From assembly GCF_003947415.1 (NCBI RefSeq), contig NZ_QHKL01000001.1:1054001-1118000 (forward strand): a DNA stretch of 64,000 bases, in the 5' to 3' direction. The stretch's first letter is position 1. The number at the start of each line of letters is the position of its first letter. The notes beneath the pieces are model-generated. The model did no database searches. It was not told where the DNA came from and was given only the letters and a program-made list of their open reading frames with translations. This DNA is from Amycolatopsis sp. WAC 01376 (GTDB taxonomy: Bacteria; Actinomycetota; Actinomycetes; Mycobacteriales; Pseudonocardiaceae). Shown piece after piece: positions 7,779-15,523 of the stretch. The translations under genes were made by a program, and so were the position numbers.

Positions 7779-9007
7779 GTCGCCAACCTAACCGGGAGCC
7801 TCGCGTGCACCTGCCACCCTCCACCGGGAGCGGGTCCGACCTCCAGCGTGCCGCCGAAGACGTTCGCCCGTTCCTTCATTCCGATCAATCCGTTCCCACC
7901 GGGGACGGTGAGTCTCCGCGGCCCCGACGGCGCGCCGTGCGACCCCGTCTTCGTCGCGGCGGGTACCAGCTGTTTCGCGCGGCCGGCGCCGTCGTCGGTG
8001 ATCCGGACGTCGATCATCTCGGCCTCGCGGCGCACCAGCACTTCCGCCTGCGCGCCCTGTCCGGCGTGTTTCAGCGTGTTCGTCAGCGACTCCTGGACGA
8101 TCCGGTACACGCCGAGCGAGACACCGGCGGGCAGCCCGGCCAGCGCGTCGGAACCGATCGCCAGTGTCACCGGCACACCGGCCTGGCGGATCCGGTCCGC
8201 GAGGTCGGTCAGCGCGCTGGCGTCCGGCTGCGGCACCCGCGGCTCGTCGTCGCCGTCACTGCGGAGCACGTCCAGCAGCCGCCGCAGCTCGGCGAGCGCG
8301 CCGCGGCCCGTTTCCGAAATCGTCTGCAAGGCCCGTTTCGCCATCTCGGGATTCCCGTCGACCGCGTAGGACGCGCCGTCGGCCTGCACGACCATCACGC
8401 TCACCGCGTGCGCGACGACGTCGTGCAGCTCACGGGCGATCCGGCCGCGTTCCTCACCGACGGCGATCCTGGTCGCCTGGTCTCGTTCCGTCTCAAGCAG
8501 ATGCAACCTGGCTTCCACCTCCTCGTGATAGGCGCGCCTCGCGCCGGCGAACTCGCCGAGCGTCCAGCACAGTGCGCTGGAGAAGATGCCGATGATCGCC
8601 AGCACCCACACGTCCTCCGGCGGGTCGGCCCACAGCTGGAGCCCTGAGGTGACCAGCGTCGCCAGCAGATACAGCAGTCCCTGTTTGCGTCCGACGTAGA
8701 CCAGCACCGAGTAGATGCTGATCATCACCGCGAACGCGCTGGCCGCGCCCAGCTCCAGCGCCCCGTGCGGGATGCCGATCAGCAGCACCAGATACGCCGA
8801 CCACAGCGTCGCCTTCCGCCGGAAGACCAGCGGCGCGACCATCGCGATGTCCAGCGGCACCGCCACGTACCAGGGCGGCATCGACGGCACTTCCGGCGTC
8901 TCGGCGGCGGCGACGTAAAGCAGCAGGTCGGTCAGCAGCAGGATGACGGCGATGGAACTGTCCCCCGCCATGGGGTGGGCACGCATCCAGAGGCTCAACC
9001 GTCGCAC
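7775..9007 (-). CDS. Sensor histidine kinase, HisKA_3 class
   Basis: 410 aa. About five to six membrane segments occupy residues 18-155, then a short coiled linker, the HisKA_3 dimerisation box ERGRIARELHDVVAHAVSVM with the phosphorylated His near 195, and an HATPase domain (VQESLTNTLKHA N-box, ITDDGAG G1 box, GNGLIGMKERA G2 box). It has almost no extracytoplasmic sensor domain, so it probably senses within the membrane, as kinases of the DesK/LiaS type do. GTG 9007 is the longest start; ATG at residue 8 or 13 is possible. It forms one operon with the response regulator at 7122. Confidence 0.94.
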   Translation of the reverse strand: MRRLSLWMRAHPMAGDSSIAVILLLTDLLLYVAAAETPEVPSMPPWYVAVPLDIAMVAPLVFRRKATLWSAYLVLLIGIPHGALELGAASAFAVMISIYSVLVYVGRKQGLLYLLATLVTSGLQLWADPPEDVWVLAIIGIFSSALCWTLGEFAGARRAYHEEVEARLHLLETERDQATRIAVGEERGRIARELHDVVAHAVSVMVVQADGASYAVDGNPEMAKRALQTISETGRGALAELRRLLDVLRSDGDDEPRVPQPDASALTDLADRIRQAGVPVTLAIGSDALAGLPAGVSLGVYRIVQESLTNTLKHAGQGAQAEVLVRREAEMIDVRITDDGAGRAKQLVPAATKTGSHGAPSGPRRLTVPGGNGLIGMKERANVFGGTLEVGPAPGGGWQVHARLPVRLAT

Positions 9008-9136
9008 CTGGTAACACTATGTCGGCCTGTGCCGTCCGCGCGTCGGTCGCCGGTACCACCTTCGGTGCGACCCGAGGATGAGCGGCATGGCACGATTCTC
9101 CTCGGCAGGCTCGACGACTGGGAGGGGCAGAGCGCC

Positions 9137-10711
9137 GTGACGTCACCTTCGGAGCAGGGACGGCTCGCCGGTCCGCTGTCGATGTCGGTGGCCAATCTCT
9201 GCCATCGTCTGCAACCGCAGGTGTCCGCGCGGACCGCCGTCGGCTTCGCCGAAGTGCTGCGCAGGCTGGGCGGACCGCTGCAGGTCGCCGTCGCGGGCCG
9301 GATCAAATCGGGTAAGTCCACCCTGGTCAACGCCCTGATCGGGCGCCGGGTCGCGCCGACCGACGTCGGCGAGTGCACGCGACTGGTGACCAGGTTCCAG
9401 TACGGCACCGTCGACCGCGTCGAGATCGTCTTCAACGACGGCCGCAAACAGGTGCTGCCCTTCTCCGCCGACGGGATGATCCCGGCGGAGCTGGGCATCG
9501 ACATCGACAAGGTCTCGCATATCGAGGCGTACCTCACCAACGCGGTCCTGCAGGGCATGACCGTCATCGACACGCCCGGCCTCGGCTCGCTCGACGCCGC
9601 CTCGGTGTCGCGGACCGAGGAGCTGCTGGGCGCGGCGAAGCACCGCAAGCCCGACGGTGACGAGGACGAGGACGAAGAAGAAGGCTCCGACGAGCTGGAC
9701 GACACCTCGCGCAACGCCGTCGCCGGTGCCGAAGCCGTGCTTTACGTCGTCACGCAGGGCGTCCGCGCCGACGACCAGCAGGCCTTGGCCGCGTTCACGG
9801 CCGCGACCGCGAGCCGCGAGGCGGGTCCGGTCAACGCGATCGCCGTGCTCAACAAGGCGGACACCATCGCGCCGGAGTCGGTCGAAGGCTCGGGCGGCGA
9901 CGTGTGGAAGGCCGCCACGCTCCTGTCGGAGAAGCAGGCCTCGACGCTGAAACCCCGCGTCGCGGACGTGCTGCCGGTGATCGGGCTGATCGCGGAGTCG
10001 GCCGAGTCCGGCGGCTTCACCTCCCCTGACGCCGAAGCACTGCGCCAGCTGGCCGAGATGGACGACGACATCCTCGAGACCATGCTGATCTCGGCGGACA
10101 TCTTCACCAGCTGGGAATGCGACGTCGCGGCGGGCACCCGGCTGCGGCTGCTGGAGAAACTGGACCTGTTCGGCGTCCGGTACGCGGTCGAGGCGATCCG
10201 CAAGGAACCCGAGATCACCGCGGGCTCGCTGCGGCGGAAGCTGCTCGACGCCTCCGGGCTCGAAGCCGTCCGCCAGCGGCTGAGCATCGTCTTCGCCGCC
10301 CGCGCCGACGGCATCAAGGCCGCCGCCGCGCTGGCTTCGGTCACCGCGCTGGCCCACGCTTCCGGCGACCCGGCCGAACGGCAGCGCGTCCACGACGCGA
10401 TCGAGGTCCTGCTCGCCAAGCCCGAGGCACACCAGCTCCGGCTGCTCGAAGCGCTCACGCTGGTCGCTTCCGGCGCGGTCGACATGCCCGAGGACCTGTC
10501 CGAGGAGGTCCTGCGGGTCGGCAGCAACGCCGACATCGGCGCGCAGCTCGGCAAGCCGGGTGCTCCGCGCGCCGAGCTGGCGGCTCACGCCCTGGAACGC
10601 GCCGGCTGGTGGCGGTCCTTCGCGTCCTTCGGCGCGACGCCCGCCCAGAGCCGCGTCGCGCACGTCGTGCACCGGGCGTACTTCCTCATCTGGCAGCAGA
10701 TCCGCGACTGA
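9137..10711 (+). CDS. Dynamin-like GTPase (IniC-like)
   Basis: 524 aa from GTG 9137, preceded by GGGAGGGG. P-loop GRIKSGKS at residues 54-61, a switch Thr region (GECTRLVTRF), G3 motif DTPGLGS and G4 motif NKAD. A very acidic insertion (about GDEDEDEEEGSDELDD) follows the G3 region. The remaining helical part lacks a clear membrane segment. Dynamin-like proteins remodel or stabilise membranes, usually as pairs; the partner is probably the 611-aa GTPase at 12478. The layout recalls mycobacterial iniA/iniC, which respond to cell-wall stress; this relationship is inferred from domain type and pairing. Confidence 0.88.
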   Translation: MTSPSEQGRLAGPLSMSVANLCHRLQPQVSARTAVGFAEVLRRLGGPLQVAVAGRIKSGKSTLVNALIGRRVAPTDVGECTRLVTRFQYGTVDRVEIVFNDGRKQVLPFSADGMIPAELGIDIDKVSHIEAYLTNAVLQGMTVIDTPGLGSLDAASVSRTEELLGAAKHRKPDGDEDEDEEEGSDELDDTSRNAVAGAEAVLYVVTQGVRADDQQALAAFTAATASREAGPVNAIAVLNKADTIAPESVEGSGGDVWKAATLLSEKQASTLKPRVADVLPVIGLIAESAESGGFTSPDAEALRQLAEMDDDILETMLISADIFTSWECDVAAGTRLRLLEKLDLFGVRYAVEAIRKEPEITAGSLRRKLLDASGLEAVRQRLSIVFAARADGIKAAAALASVTALAHASGDPAERQRVHDAIEVLLAKPEAHQLRLLEALTLVASGAVDMPEDLSEEVLRVGSNADIGAQLGKPGAPRAELAAHALERAGWWRSFASFGATPAQSRVAHVVHRAYFLIWQQIRD

Positions 10712-10720
10712 CCTCCCGCA

Positions 10721-10776
10721 TTTAGTCCTCTGGATGCGGTCCTTGCACGCGCAACTACCGCATCCAGAGGACTAAA
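10721..10776. repeat. Palindromic repeat, family C copy 1
   Basis: Perfect 20-bp arms: TTTAGTCCTCTGGATGCGGT at 10721-10740 and its complement at 10757-10776, with a 16-nt loop. It follows the dynamin-like gene by 9 bp and comes just before the promoter of the YqeB-like gene. Copy 2 is at 33519-33568. Confidence 0.9.
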
Positions 10777-10795
10777 CGCGCCCCGAGATTGATAA

Positions 10796-10817
10796 ACCGA
10801 GCGCTCGGTCTAATAAT
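10796..10817 (+). promoter_or_regulatory. TetR operator and -10 box for the YqeB-like/TetR operon
   Basis: ACCGAGCGCTCGGT (10796-10809) is a perfect 14-bp palindrome of the kind bound by TetR proteins, followed at once by a TAATAAT -10 box (10811-10817) and then ATG at 10824, 6 nt further. The spacing suggests a leaderless mRNA and autorepression by the TetR encoded at 11300. Confidence 0.72.
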
Positions 10818-10823
10818 GGGCGC

Positions 10824-11303
10824 ATGGAAACGATCGTCGACGAGCCCCAGTGGCTGCGCACGGCCTCCTGGCTCGGCTGTCCGCTGGCAGGCGCCGCGCT
10901 CGGCTGGTTCCTCCAGTCGATTTCGGGCTGGGTGGCGTCCTTGAGCTGGGTCCCGTTCAAGGGCCCCTTCCAGCTCGTCTCGGATATGCCGCGGCCATGG
11001 GGCATGGTCACCGGGATCGGTGTCGGCCTGGTGCTCGGCCTGTTCTTCGCCGCGGTCTGGGCGCACGAAAGGCTGATCGTCAAGGTGACGCCGACTCGCA
11101 TCACGCTGACCACCAAGGGCCGCAGCCGCGCCTACGAAGCCCGGCTCGAGGCCGTGTTCCTCGACGGCAAGGAGCTGGTCCTGCTCGCCGCGGACGGCCG
11201 TGAACTGGTGCGGCAGAAGGCCGACGTCGACCGCGAAGCCGTCGCCAAGGCCTTCCTCGACCACGGCTACCCGTGGCAAGACGAGCCGCCGGCGGTGAAA
11301 TGA
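10824..11303 (+). CDS. YqeB-like membrane protein
   Basis: 159 aa. Two hydrophobic segments (residues about 14-35 and 58-82) are followed by a soluble C-terminal domain of about 75 residues (LIVKVTPTRITLTTKGRSRA...VFLDGKELVLLAADGRELVR) with the strand pattern of a pleckstrin-homology-like fold. It resembles actinobacterial proteins annotated as YqeB family; function unknown. It is probably translated from a leaderless mRNA and overlaps the TetR gene by 4 bp (ATGA), so the two are coexpressed under their own operator. Confidence 0.8.
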   Translation: METIVDEPQWLRTASWLGCPLAGAALGWFLQSISGWVASLSWVPFKGPFQLVSDMPRPWGMVTGIGVGLVLGLFFAAVWAHERLIVKVTPTRITLTTKGRSRAYEARLEAVFLDGKELVLLAADGRELVRQKADVDREAVAKAFLDHGYPWQDEPPAVK

Positions 11304-11956
11304 GGACGGTCGACCCGGCCAAACACGAGGCGAAACGCCGCGCCATCCTCGACGCCGCCGCGGGCTGTTTCGCGATGAAGGGCTTCGAGAAGACCACGAC
11401 GGCGGAGATCTGCCGCGCGGCGGGGATCAGCACCGGCAGCCTGTTCCACTACTTCCCGAACAAACGCGCGGTCTTCGTCGGCATCTTCGAGCAGGACGGC
11501 GACGAGACCGCGGCCCTGCTCGCGGCCGCCGGGGAGATCGAGGATCCGTGGGAGGCCATCCTCCACGTCATCACGTATGTGTCGGAGCAACTCCTGCAGC
11601 CTCTCGCGGCCAAACTCGTCCTCGAGGTCGCCGCGCAGTGTTCCCGCGACGCCGATCTGGCCAGGCTCGTCCAGGGCAACGACCGTGCCCTCCGTGACGG
11701 GTTGACCGACCTCGTGACGGGGGCGATGGAAGCGGGCCGGATCGATCCCGGACTCGATGCGAAGACGGTGGCGAGCTGGCTGGTCGCGTTGGTCGACGCA
11801 CCGCTTTCACGCGTGATTCTGGAGCCGGACCTCGATCCGAAAGCGGAACTCGCGGTGATGAAGGAGCTGATCACCAGATTCCTTCGTCCCGTTCTGTCGA
11901 TTTCGCCCCCGGCCGACGGGCGATTGGTCGACACTGGTGGAATCTCCCCGGGCTGA
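11300..11956 (+). CDS. TetR-family transcriptional regulator
   Basis: 218 aa from ATG 11300, which overlaps the upstream stop; a longer in-frame reading begins inside the YqeB-like gene and is less likely. The helix-turn-helix spans residues about 10-57 (ILDAAAGCFAMKGFEKTTTAEICRAAGISTGSLFHYFPNKRAVF). The ligand-binding part is typical in length. It probably binds the palindrome at 10796-10809. The next gene starts 39 bp downstream, so read-through into the GrpE-like/dynamin operon is possible. Confidence 0.93.
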   Translation: MRTVDPAKHEAKRRAILDAAAGCFAMKGFEKTTTAEICRAAGISTGSLFHYFPNKRAVFVGIFEQDGDETAALLAAAGEIEDPWEAILHVITYVSEQLLQPLAAKLVLEVAAQCSRDADLARLVQGNDRALRDGLTDLVTGAMEAGRIDPGLDAKTVASWLVALVDAPLSRVILEPDLDPKAELAVMKELITRFLRPVLSISPPADGRLVDTGGISPG

Positions 11957-11995
11957 TCAGCAGGCCCGGGACACCAGTTACGGGGGTCGATTCGG

Positions 11996-12481
11996 GTGGG
12001 TGCTTGGCTGCGCAAGAAGGCGGTCGACGAGGTGGACCCGGACGAAGTGCCGACCGGCCAGATTTCGGCGGCGATCATCGCCGAGGCGGATGGCGTGACT
12101 TCGCCGCCCGAGGGAACCGTGGCCGTCGAAGCCGCGTCGAAGACCGATGTGGAGTCCACGACCACGGGTCCGGCCGACCTCGAACAGGCTCTCGCCGACC
12201 GGCAGGCGCTGATCCAGCTCTGCCTGTACGCCCTCGATCGCGCCCGCAGCGGCGGCGTCGTCGAGCGGCTGGAACACGGTCTCGCCGGGATCGGTGTCCG
12301 TGCCCTGCGCCCGGACGGTGAGCGGTTCGACCCCGCCGTGCACGAGGCGGGCGGCGCGGTCGCGACCGAGGATCCGGCGCTCGAAGGGCTCGTCGCGGAG
12401 ACCGAGGTCGTCGGGTTCGCCGATCACGACCGGGTCTTGCGCGCGCCGATCGTCATCGTCTACGCGAAGAAGGCCCAGTGA
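11996..12481 (+). CDS. GrpE-like nucleotide exchange factor without an adjacent DnaK
   Basis: 161 aa from GTG 11996. The C-terminal 75 residues follow the GrpE beta-domain pattern: GVRALRPDGERFDPAVHEAG, then VVGFADHDRVLRAPIVIVY, close to the GrpE ending that contacts Hsp70. The N-terminal half is low in complexity and then helical, shorter than the long GrpE coiled coil. It overlaps the second dynamin-like GTPase by 4 bp (GTGA), so the two are produced together. In many actinobacteria such proteins occur with an Hsp70-like protein and dynamin-like GTPases; the Hsp70 is not in this window. Confidence 0.75.
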   Translation: MGAWLRKKAVDEVDPDEVPTGQISAAIIAEADGVTSPPEGTVAVEAASKTDVESTTTGPADLEQALADRQALIQLCLYALDRARSGGVVERLEHGLAGIGVRALRPDGERFDPAVHEAGGAVATEDPALEGLVAETEVVGFADHDRVLRAPIVIVYAKKAQ

Positions 12482-14313
12482 CCGCTCCGAGCGCGGCGAC
12501 CAATCTCCCGGCGGTCGTGAAGAGCACGCGCGAGCAGCTGCTCACCGTCGTCCGCGAAGCCGATCCTCAGGCCGCGAAATGGGTCGAGGACATCCGGAAG
12601 GCGCGGCCGAAGAAGCCGTCGGTCGTGGTGGTCGGCGAGACCAACCGCGGCAAGAGCTCGCTCGTGAACGCGCTCCTGTCCATGCCGGGACTGTCCCCTG
12701 TGGACGCAGACGTCGCCACGGCGACGTATCTGGTCTTCGAGCACGCCGAGCAGTGGTCCGCGCAGGCCTGCTACCCGGGCCAGCTGGCGTCGGTGCCGAT
12801 CAACCTCAACGACCTGATCCACTGGGTTTCGGCCGCGCACGAACTGCCGGAAGGGCAGATCCCGCCGCGTTACGTCGAGGTCTCCGGTCCGGTCCCGCTG
12901 CTCGAACGAGTGTCCATTGTGGATACCCCGGGCGTCGGCGGGCTCGACTCGATGCACGGCGAACTGGCGAAGGAGGCCGCCGCGGGCGCCACCGCGCTGC
13001 TGTTCGTCGTCGACGCCTCCTCGCCGTTCACCGCGCAGGAGCTGCACTTCCTGCAGGACATGGGCGAGCGCGTCGAAACCGTGCTGTTCGCGCTGACCAA
13101 GACCGACCAGTTCCGCGGCTGGCGCGAGGTTCTCGAAGCCGACCGGCGGCTGCTCGCCGAGCACGCTCCCCGGTTCGCCGACGCGGTGTTCCATCCGGTT
13201 TCCGCGCGGATGTTCGAGACGGCGGCCAAGGCCCCGAACGAGCAGATGGCCATGATGCTGCGGGAAAAGGCCGGGATCGGCGCACTGCAGGGCGCGTTGC
13301 AGGAGATGCTGGTCGGTCGCTCGGCGATGCTGGGCGAGGCCAACACCCTGCGGGCGCTGTCGAGTGCCCTCGGCGAGCTCAAGGCGAAGTTGCAGGCGGA
13401 AAGCCGTGCGCTGTCCGCCGGCGAGGCCGAGGCGGAGCAGCTCCGCCAGCGCCGCGACGACCTGACCACCGAACGGCGCTCGTCGACCCGGGGCTGGCAG
13501 CTGAAACTGCGCGCGGAGATCCAGCGGACCCGCGTCGAGGTCGGACACGAGACCAGCAGGCAGATGCGCGACGCGTCGACGCATTTCCGGCAGCAGATCG
13601 ACGGCGCGAAACGGGACGCCCTCGCCGCGCTGCCCCAGCAGGTCGACATCGCGTTGCAGACGACGTCGCAGCGGATCTCGATGCTGCTCTCCCAGCGGCT
13701 CAATCAGGTCACCAACGTCGCGCTTTCGGAGCTTTTCTCGGCCGAAGAGCTCGCCATCATCCGCGGTCAGTTCGCCAGGGCGGGCGGCCCGCCGGTCGTG
13801 CTTCGCCCGCCGGACAAGAAACCGCCGACGGCCGAGGACAAACTGCTCATCTTCATGGGCGTTTCCGGTGGTCTCGGTGCCGGGAAGGTCGCCGCGCTGC
13901 CGCTGGCCGGCGTCGCGATCCTGAACCCGGTGATCCTGCCCGCCACGATCATCATCGGCCTCGGCGCCGGCTGGTGGATGGCACGCACCCGCAAACACGC
14001 CTCGGACAAGCAGCATATGAAGCAGTGGCTGGTCGAGGCGATCGCGGACGCGCGTTCCACGCTGGACCAGCTCGTCGCGGAGCAGCTGATCGAGGCCGAA
14101 CAGCAGCTGTCGATGGCGCTCGACGAAGCCCTCGGCCGCCGCATCGACGCGATCGAGGCGGAGCTGAAGGAAGTCGACAAGACGATCAAGATGGGCGCGC
14201 AGGAACGGGCGAAGAAGATCTCGGTCGTCGCGAAGCGCCTGAAGGACGTCTCGGACGGTCGCGATCGCGCTGAGGCACTGCTCGGTCGCATTCGGTCACT
14301 GCGCGACGCCTGA
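12478..14313 (+). CDS. Dynamin-like GTPase (IniA-like)
   Basis: 611 aa from GTG 12478. G1 GETNRGKS at residues 53-60, a switch region with Thr (DVATATYLVF), G3 VDTPGVGG and G4 TKTD. A long helical middle region (about 290-450, rich in Glu, Arg and Gln) should form the stalk. A hydrophobic hairpin near 455-505 (GVSGGLGAGKVAALPLAG, then ILPATIIIGLGAGWWMA) is the likely membrane-inserting paddle. The C-terminus is again coiled coil. It probably works with the shorter GTPase at 9137. Membrane remodelling or damage tolerance at the cytoplasmic membrane is the expected role. Confidence 0.9.
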   Translation: MTAPSAATNLPAVVKSTREQLLTVVREADPQAAKWVEDIRKARPKKPSVVVVGETNRGKSSLVNALLSMPGLSPVDADVATATYLVFEHAEQWSAQACYPGQLASVPINLNDLIHWVSAAHELPEGQIPPRYVEVSGPVPLLERVSIVDTPGVGGLDSMHGELAKEAAAGATALLFVVDASSPFTAQELHFLQDMGERVETVLFALTKTDQFRGWREVLEADRRLLAEHAPRFADAVFHPVSARMFETAAKAPNEQMAMMLREKAGIGALQGALQEMLVGRSAMLGEANTLRALSSALGELKAKLQAESRALSAGEAEAEQLRQRRDDLTTERRSSTRGWQLKLRAEIQRTRVEVGHETSRQMRDASTHFRQQIDGAKRDALAALPQQVDIALQTTSQRISMLLSQRLNQVTNVALSELFSAEELAIIRGQFARAGGPPVVLRPPDKKPPTAEDKLLIFMGVSGGLGAGKVAALPLAGVAILNPVILPATIIIGLGAGWWMARTRKHASDKQHMKQWLVEAIADARSTLDQLVAEQLIEAEQQLSMALDEALGRRIDAIEAELKEVDKTIKMGAQERAKKISVVAKRLKDVSDGRDRAEALLGRIRSLRDA

Positions 14314-14404
14314 CCAGGGTGGTCCTGTTGTGGACCGGAACCGAACCGGCCTACGGTGAGTCCTAAGCTTCGACACACCAGCAGGTCAACGAGGGGGTTA
14401 TCCC

Positions 14405-15127
14405 ATGTGGGTCGACGAGAGCGGCGGCACGGACACCGAGGCGGGCTCCACGGAGGCGGTCACGGTCCACGTTGACGGCGAGGAGTACCAGGCCGAGCTC
14501 AACTACGACCTCGACAAGGACGGCGTCAACGACGCCGCGGTCATCCAGCACGAAGACGGCACCGGCCAGGCGTTCGTCGACACCGACGGCGACGGCGAGG
14601 CCGACCAGTACGCGGTGCTGGACGAGAACGGCAAGGTCGTCCAGGAAGCCGTCTACGACGAGGCGTCCGGCGCCTGGGTCGAGGCCGGTGGCGGTAGCGA
14701 CGACGGCGGTTCCGACGCGGGCACCAGCGGCACCATGCACGCCGACATGCCCAGCGGCGACGTCGAGATCGGCCCGCCGACGATCGACACGAACGGTGAC
14801 GGGACTCCCGACACCGCCGTCGTCACGACGGAGGACGGCCGCACGATCGCCTTCACCGACAAGGACGGCGACGGCAACGCCGACATCGCGGTGGAGACCG
14901 ACGCCTCCGGCAACTCCAAGACCTACGAGCACACCGGCCCCGGCCAGTGGACCGAGGTCAGCAGCGGCGTGGTCAACGACGACATCGGCTCGGCCTTCGC
15001 GAGCACTCCGGCCGCCGTCGATGGCGACCCCGCGGGTGACGCGGCGTGGGGTGGCGCGGGCACCGAAACACTCGAAGGTGTGGCGAAGATCGATTCTTCG
15101 ACCGGCCAGTGGATCAGCCTCAACTGA
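14405..15127 (+). CDS. Acidic protein with four DxDGD motifs (DUF6802-like)
   Basis: 240 aa, extremely acidic, no signal peptide or membrane segment. Four calcium-loop-like motifs occur in two pairs: DLDKDGVND and DTDGDGEAD, then DTNGDGTPD and DKDGDGNAD, each pair spaced about 27 residues apart and followed by a short beta-rich stretch. They resemble thrombospondin type-3 or dockerin-type calcium loops. A Gly/Ser/Asp-rich linker (about residues 95-110) separates the halves, implying internal duplication. It follows the dynamin-like gene by 91 bp. The function is unknown; metal binding is an inference from the motifs. Confidence 0.8.
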   Translation: MWVDESGGTDTEAGSTEAVTVHVDGEEYQAELNYDLDKDGVNDAAVIQHEDGTGQAFVDTDGDGEADQYAVLDENGKVVQEAVYDEASGAWVEAGGGSDDGGSDAGTSGTMHADMPSGDVEIGPPTIDTNGDGTPDTAVVTTEDGRTIAFTDKDGDGNADIAVETDASGNSKTYEHTGPGQWTEVSSGVVNDDIGSAFASTPAAVDGDPAGDAAWGGAGTETLEGVAKIDSSTGQWISLN

Positions 15128-15523
15128 TTCCGGAAATGGTTTAAACCACCGCTAGAATGGTCTAGGCCATTTTAATAGCCGAATTCGTGTAATCCTGGTC
15201 ACAGAGCAGCCCGGTACGAGACCTCGTGCCGGGCTTTCTCATGTCCGATTCGCCCCGTCACCGTGCTGTCGATCACCGGAAGAATTTCTGCGTATGGCCC
15301 ATTCCGGTGATACTGAATCGATTCCCTTATCGTTCTTGTGAGAGAACCGACAGGTCAGCTCTCGGTTACCTGCCGGTCATCCGGCTACTCTCGGGGAATC
15401 CCAAAACCTGCACACCGGCCTTCCCGCCGGTGTGCGAAGCCATTCGGTCGCCGGCATCGAAGCCCGCATCGGAACAGCGTCGTTCCCGGTGTGGGCTTCT
15501 GCCGTCGGAAGTCAGGAGTAGAG
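15128..15523. other. Intergenic region upstream of pckG
   Basis: About 400 bp without a gene. It holds an AT-rich stretch with the palindrome AATGGTCTAGGCCATT near 15162-15177, a terminator (15208-15239) and a GC hairpin with 9-bp arms CACACCGGC/GCCGGTGTG at 15411-15434 in the probable pckG leader. The pckG promoter is expected here, but I could not assign it. No tRNA or small gene was seen. Confidence 0.6.
15208..15239 (+). terminator. Rho-independent terminator
   Basis: Arms AGCCCGGTACGAG (15208-15220) and CTCGTGCCGGGCT (15223-15235) form a 13-bp stem with one G.T pair, followed by TTCTC. It follows the acidic DxDGD protein gene. Confidence 0.65.
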
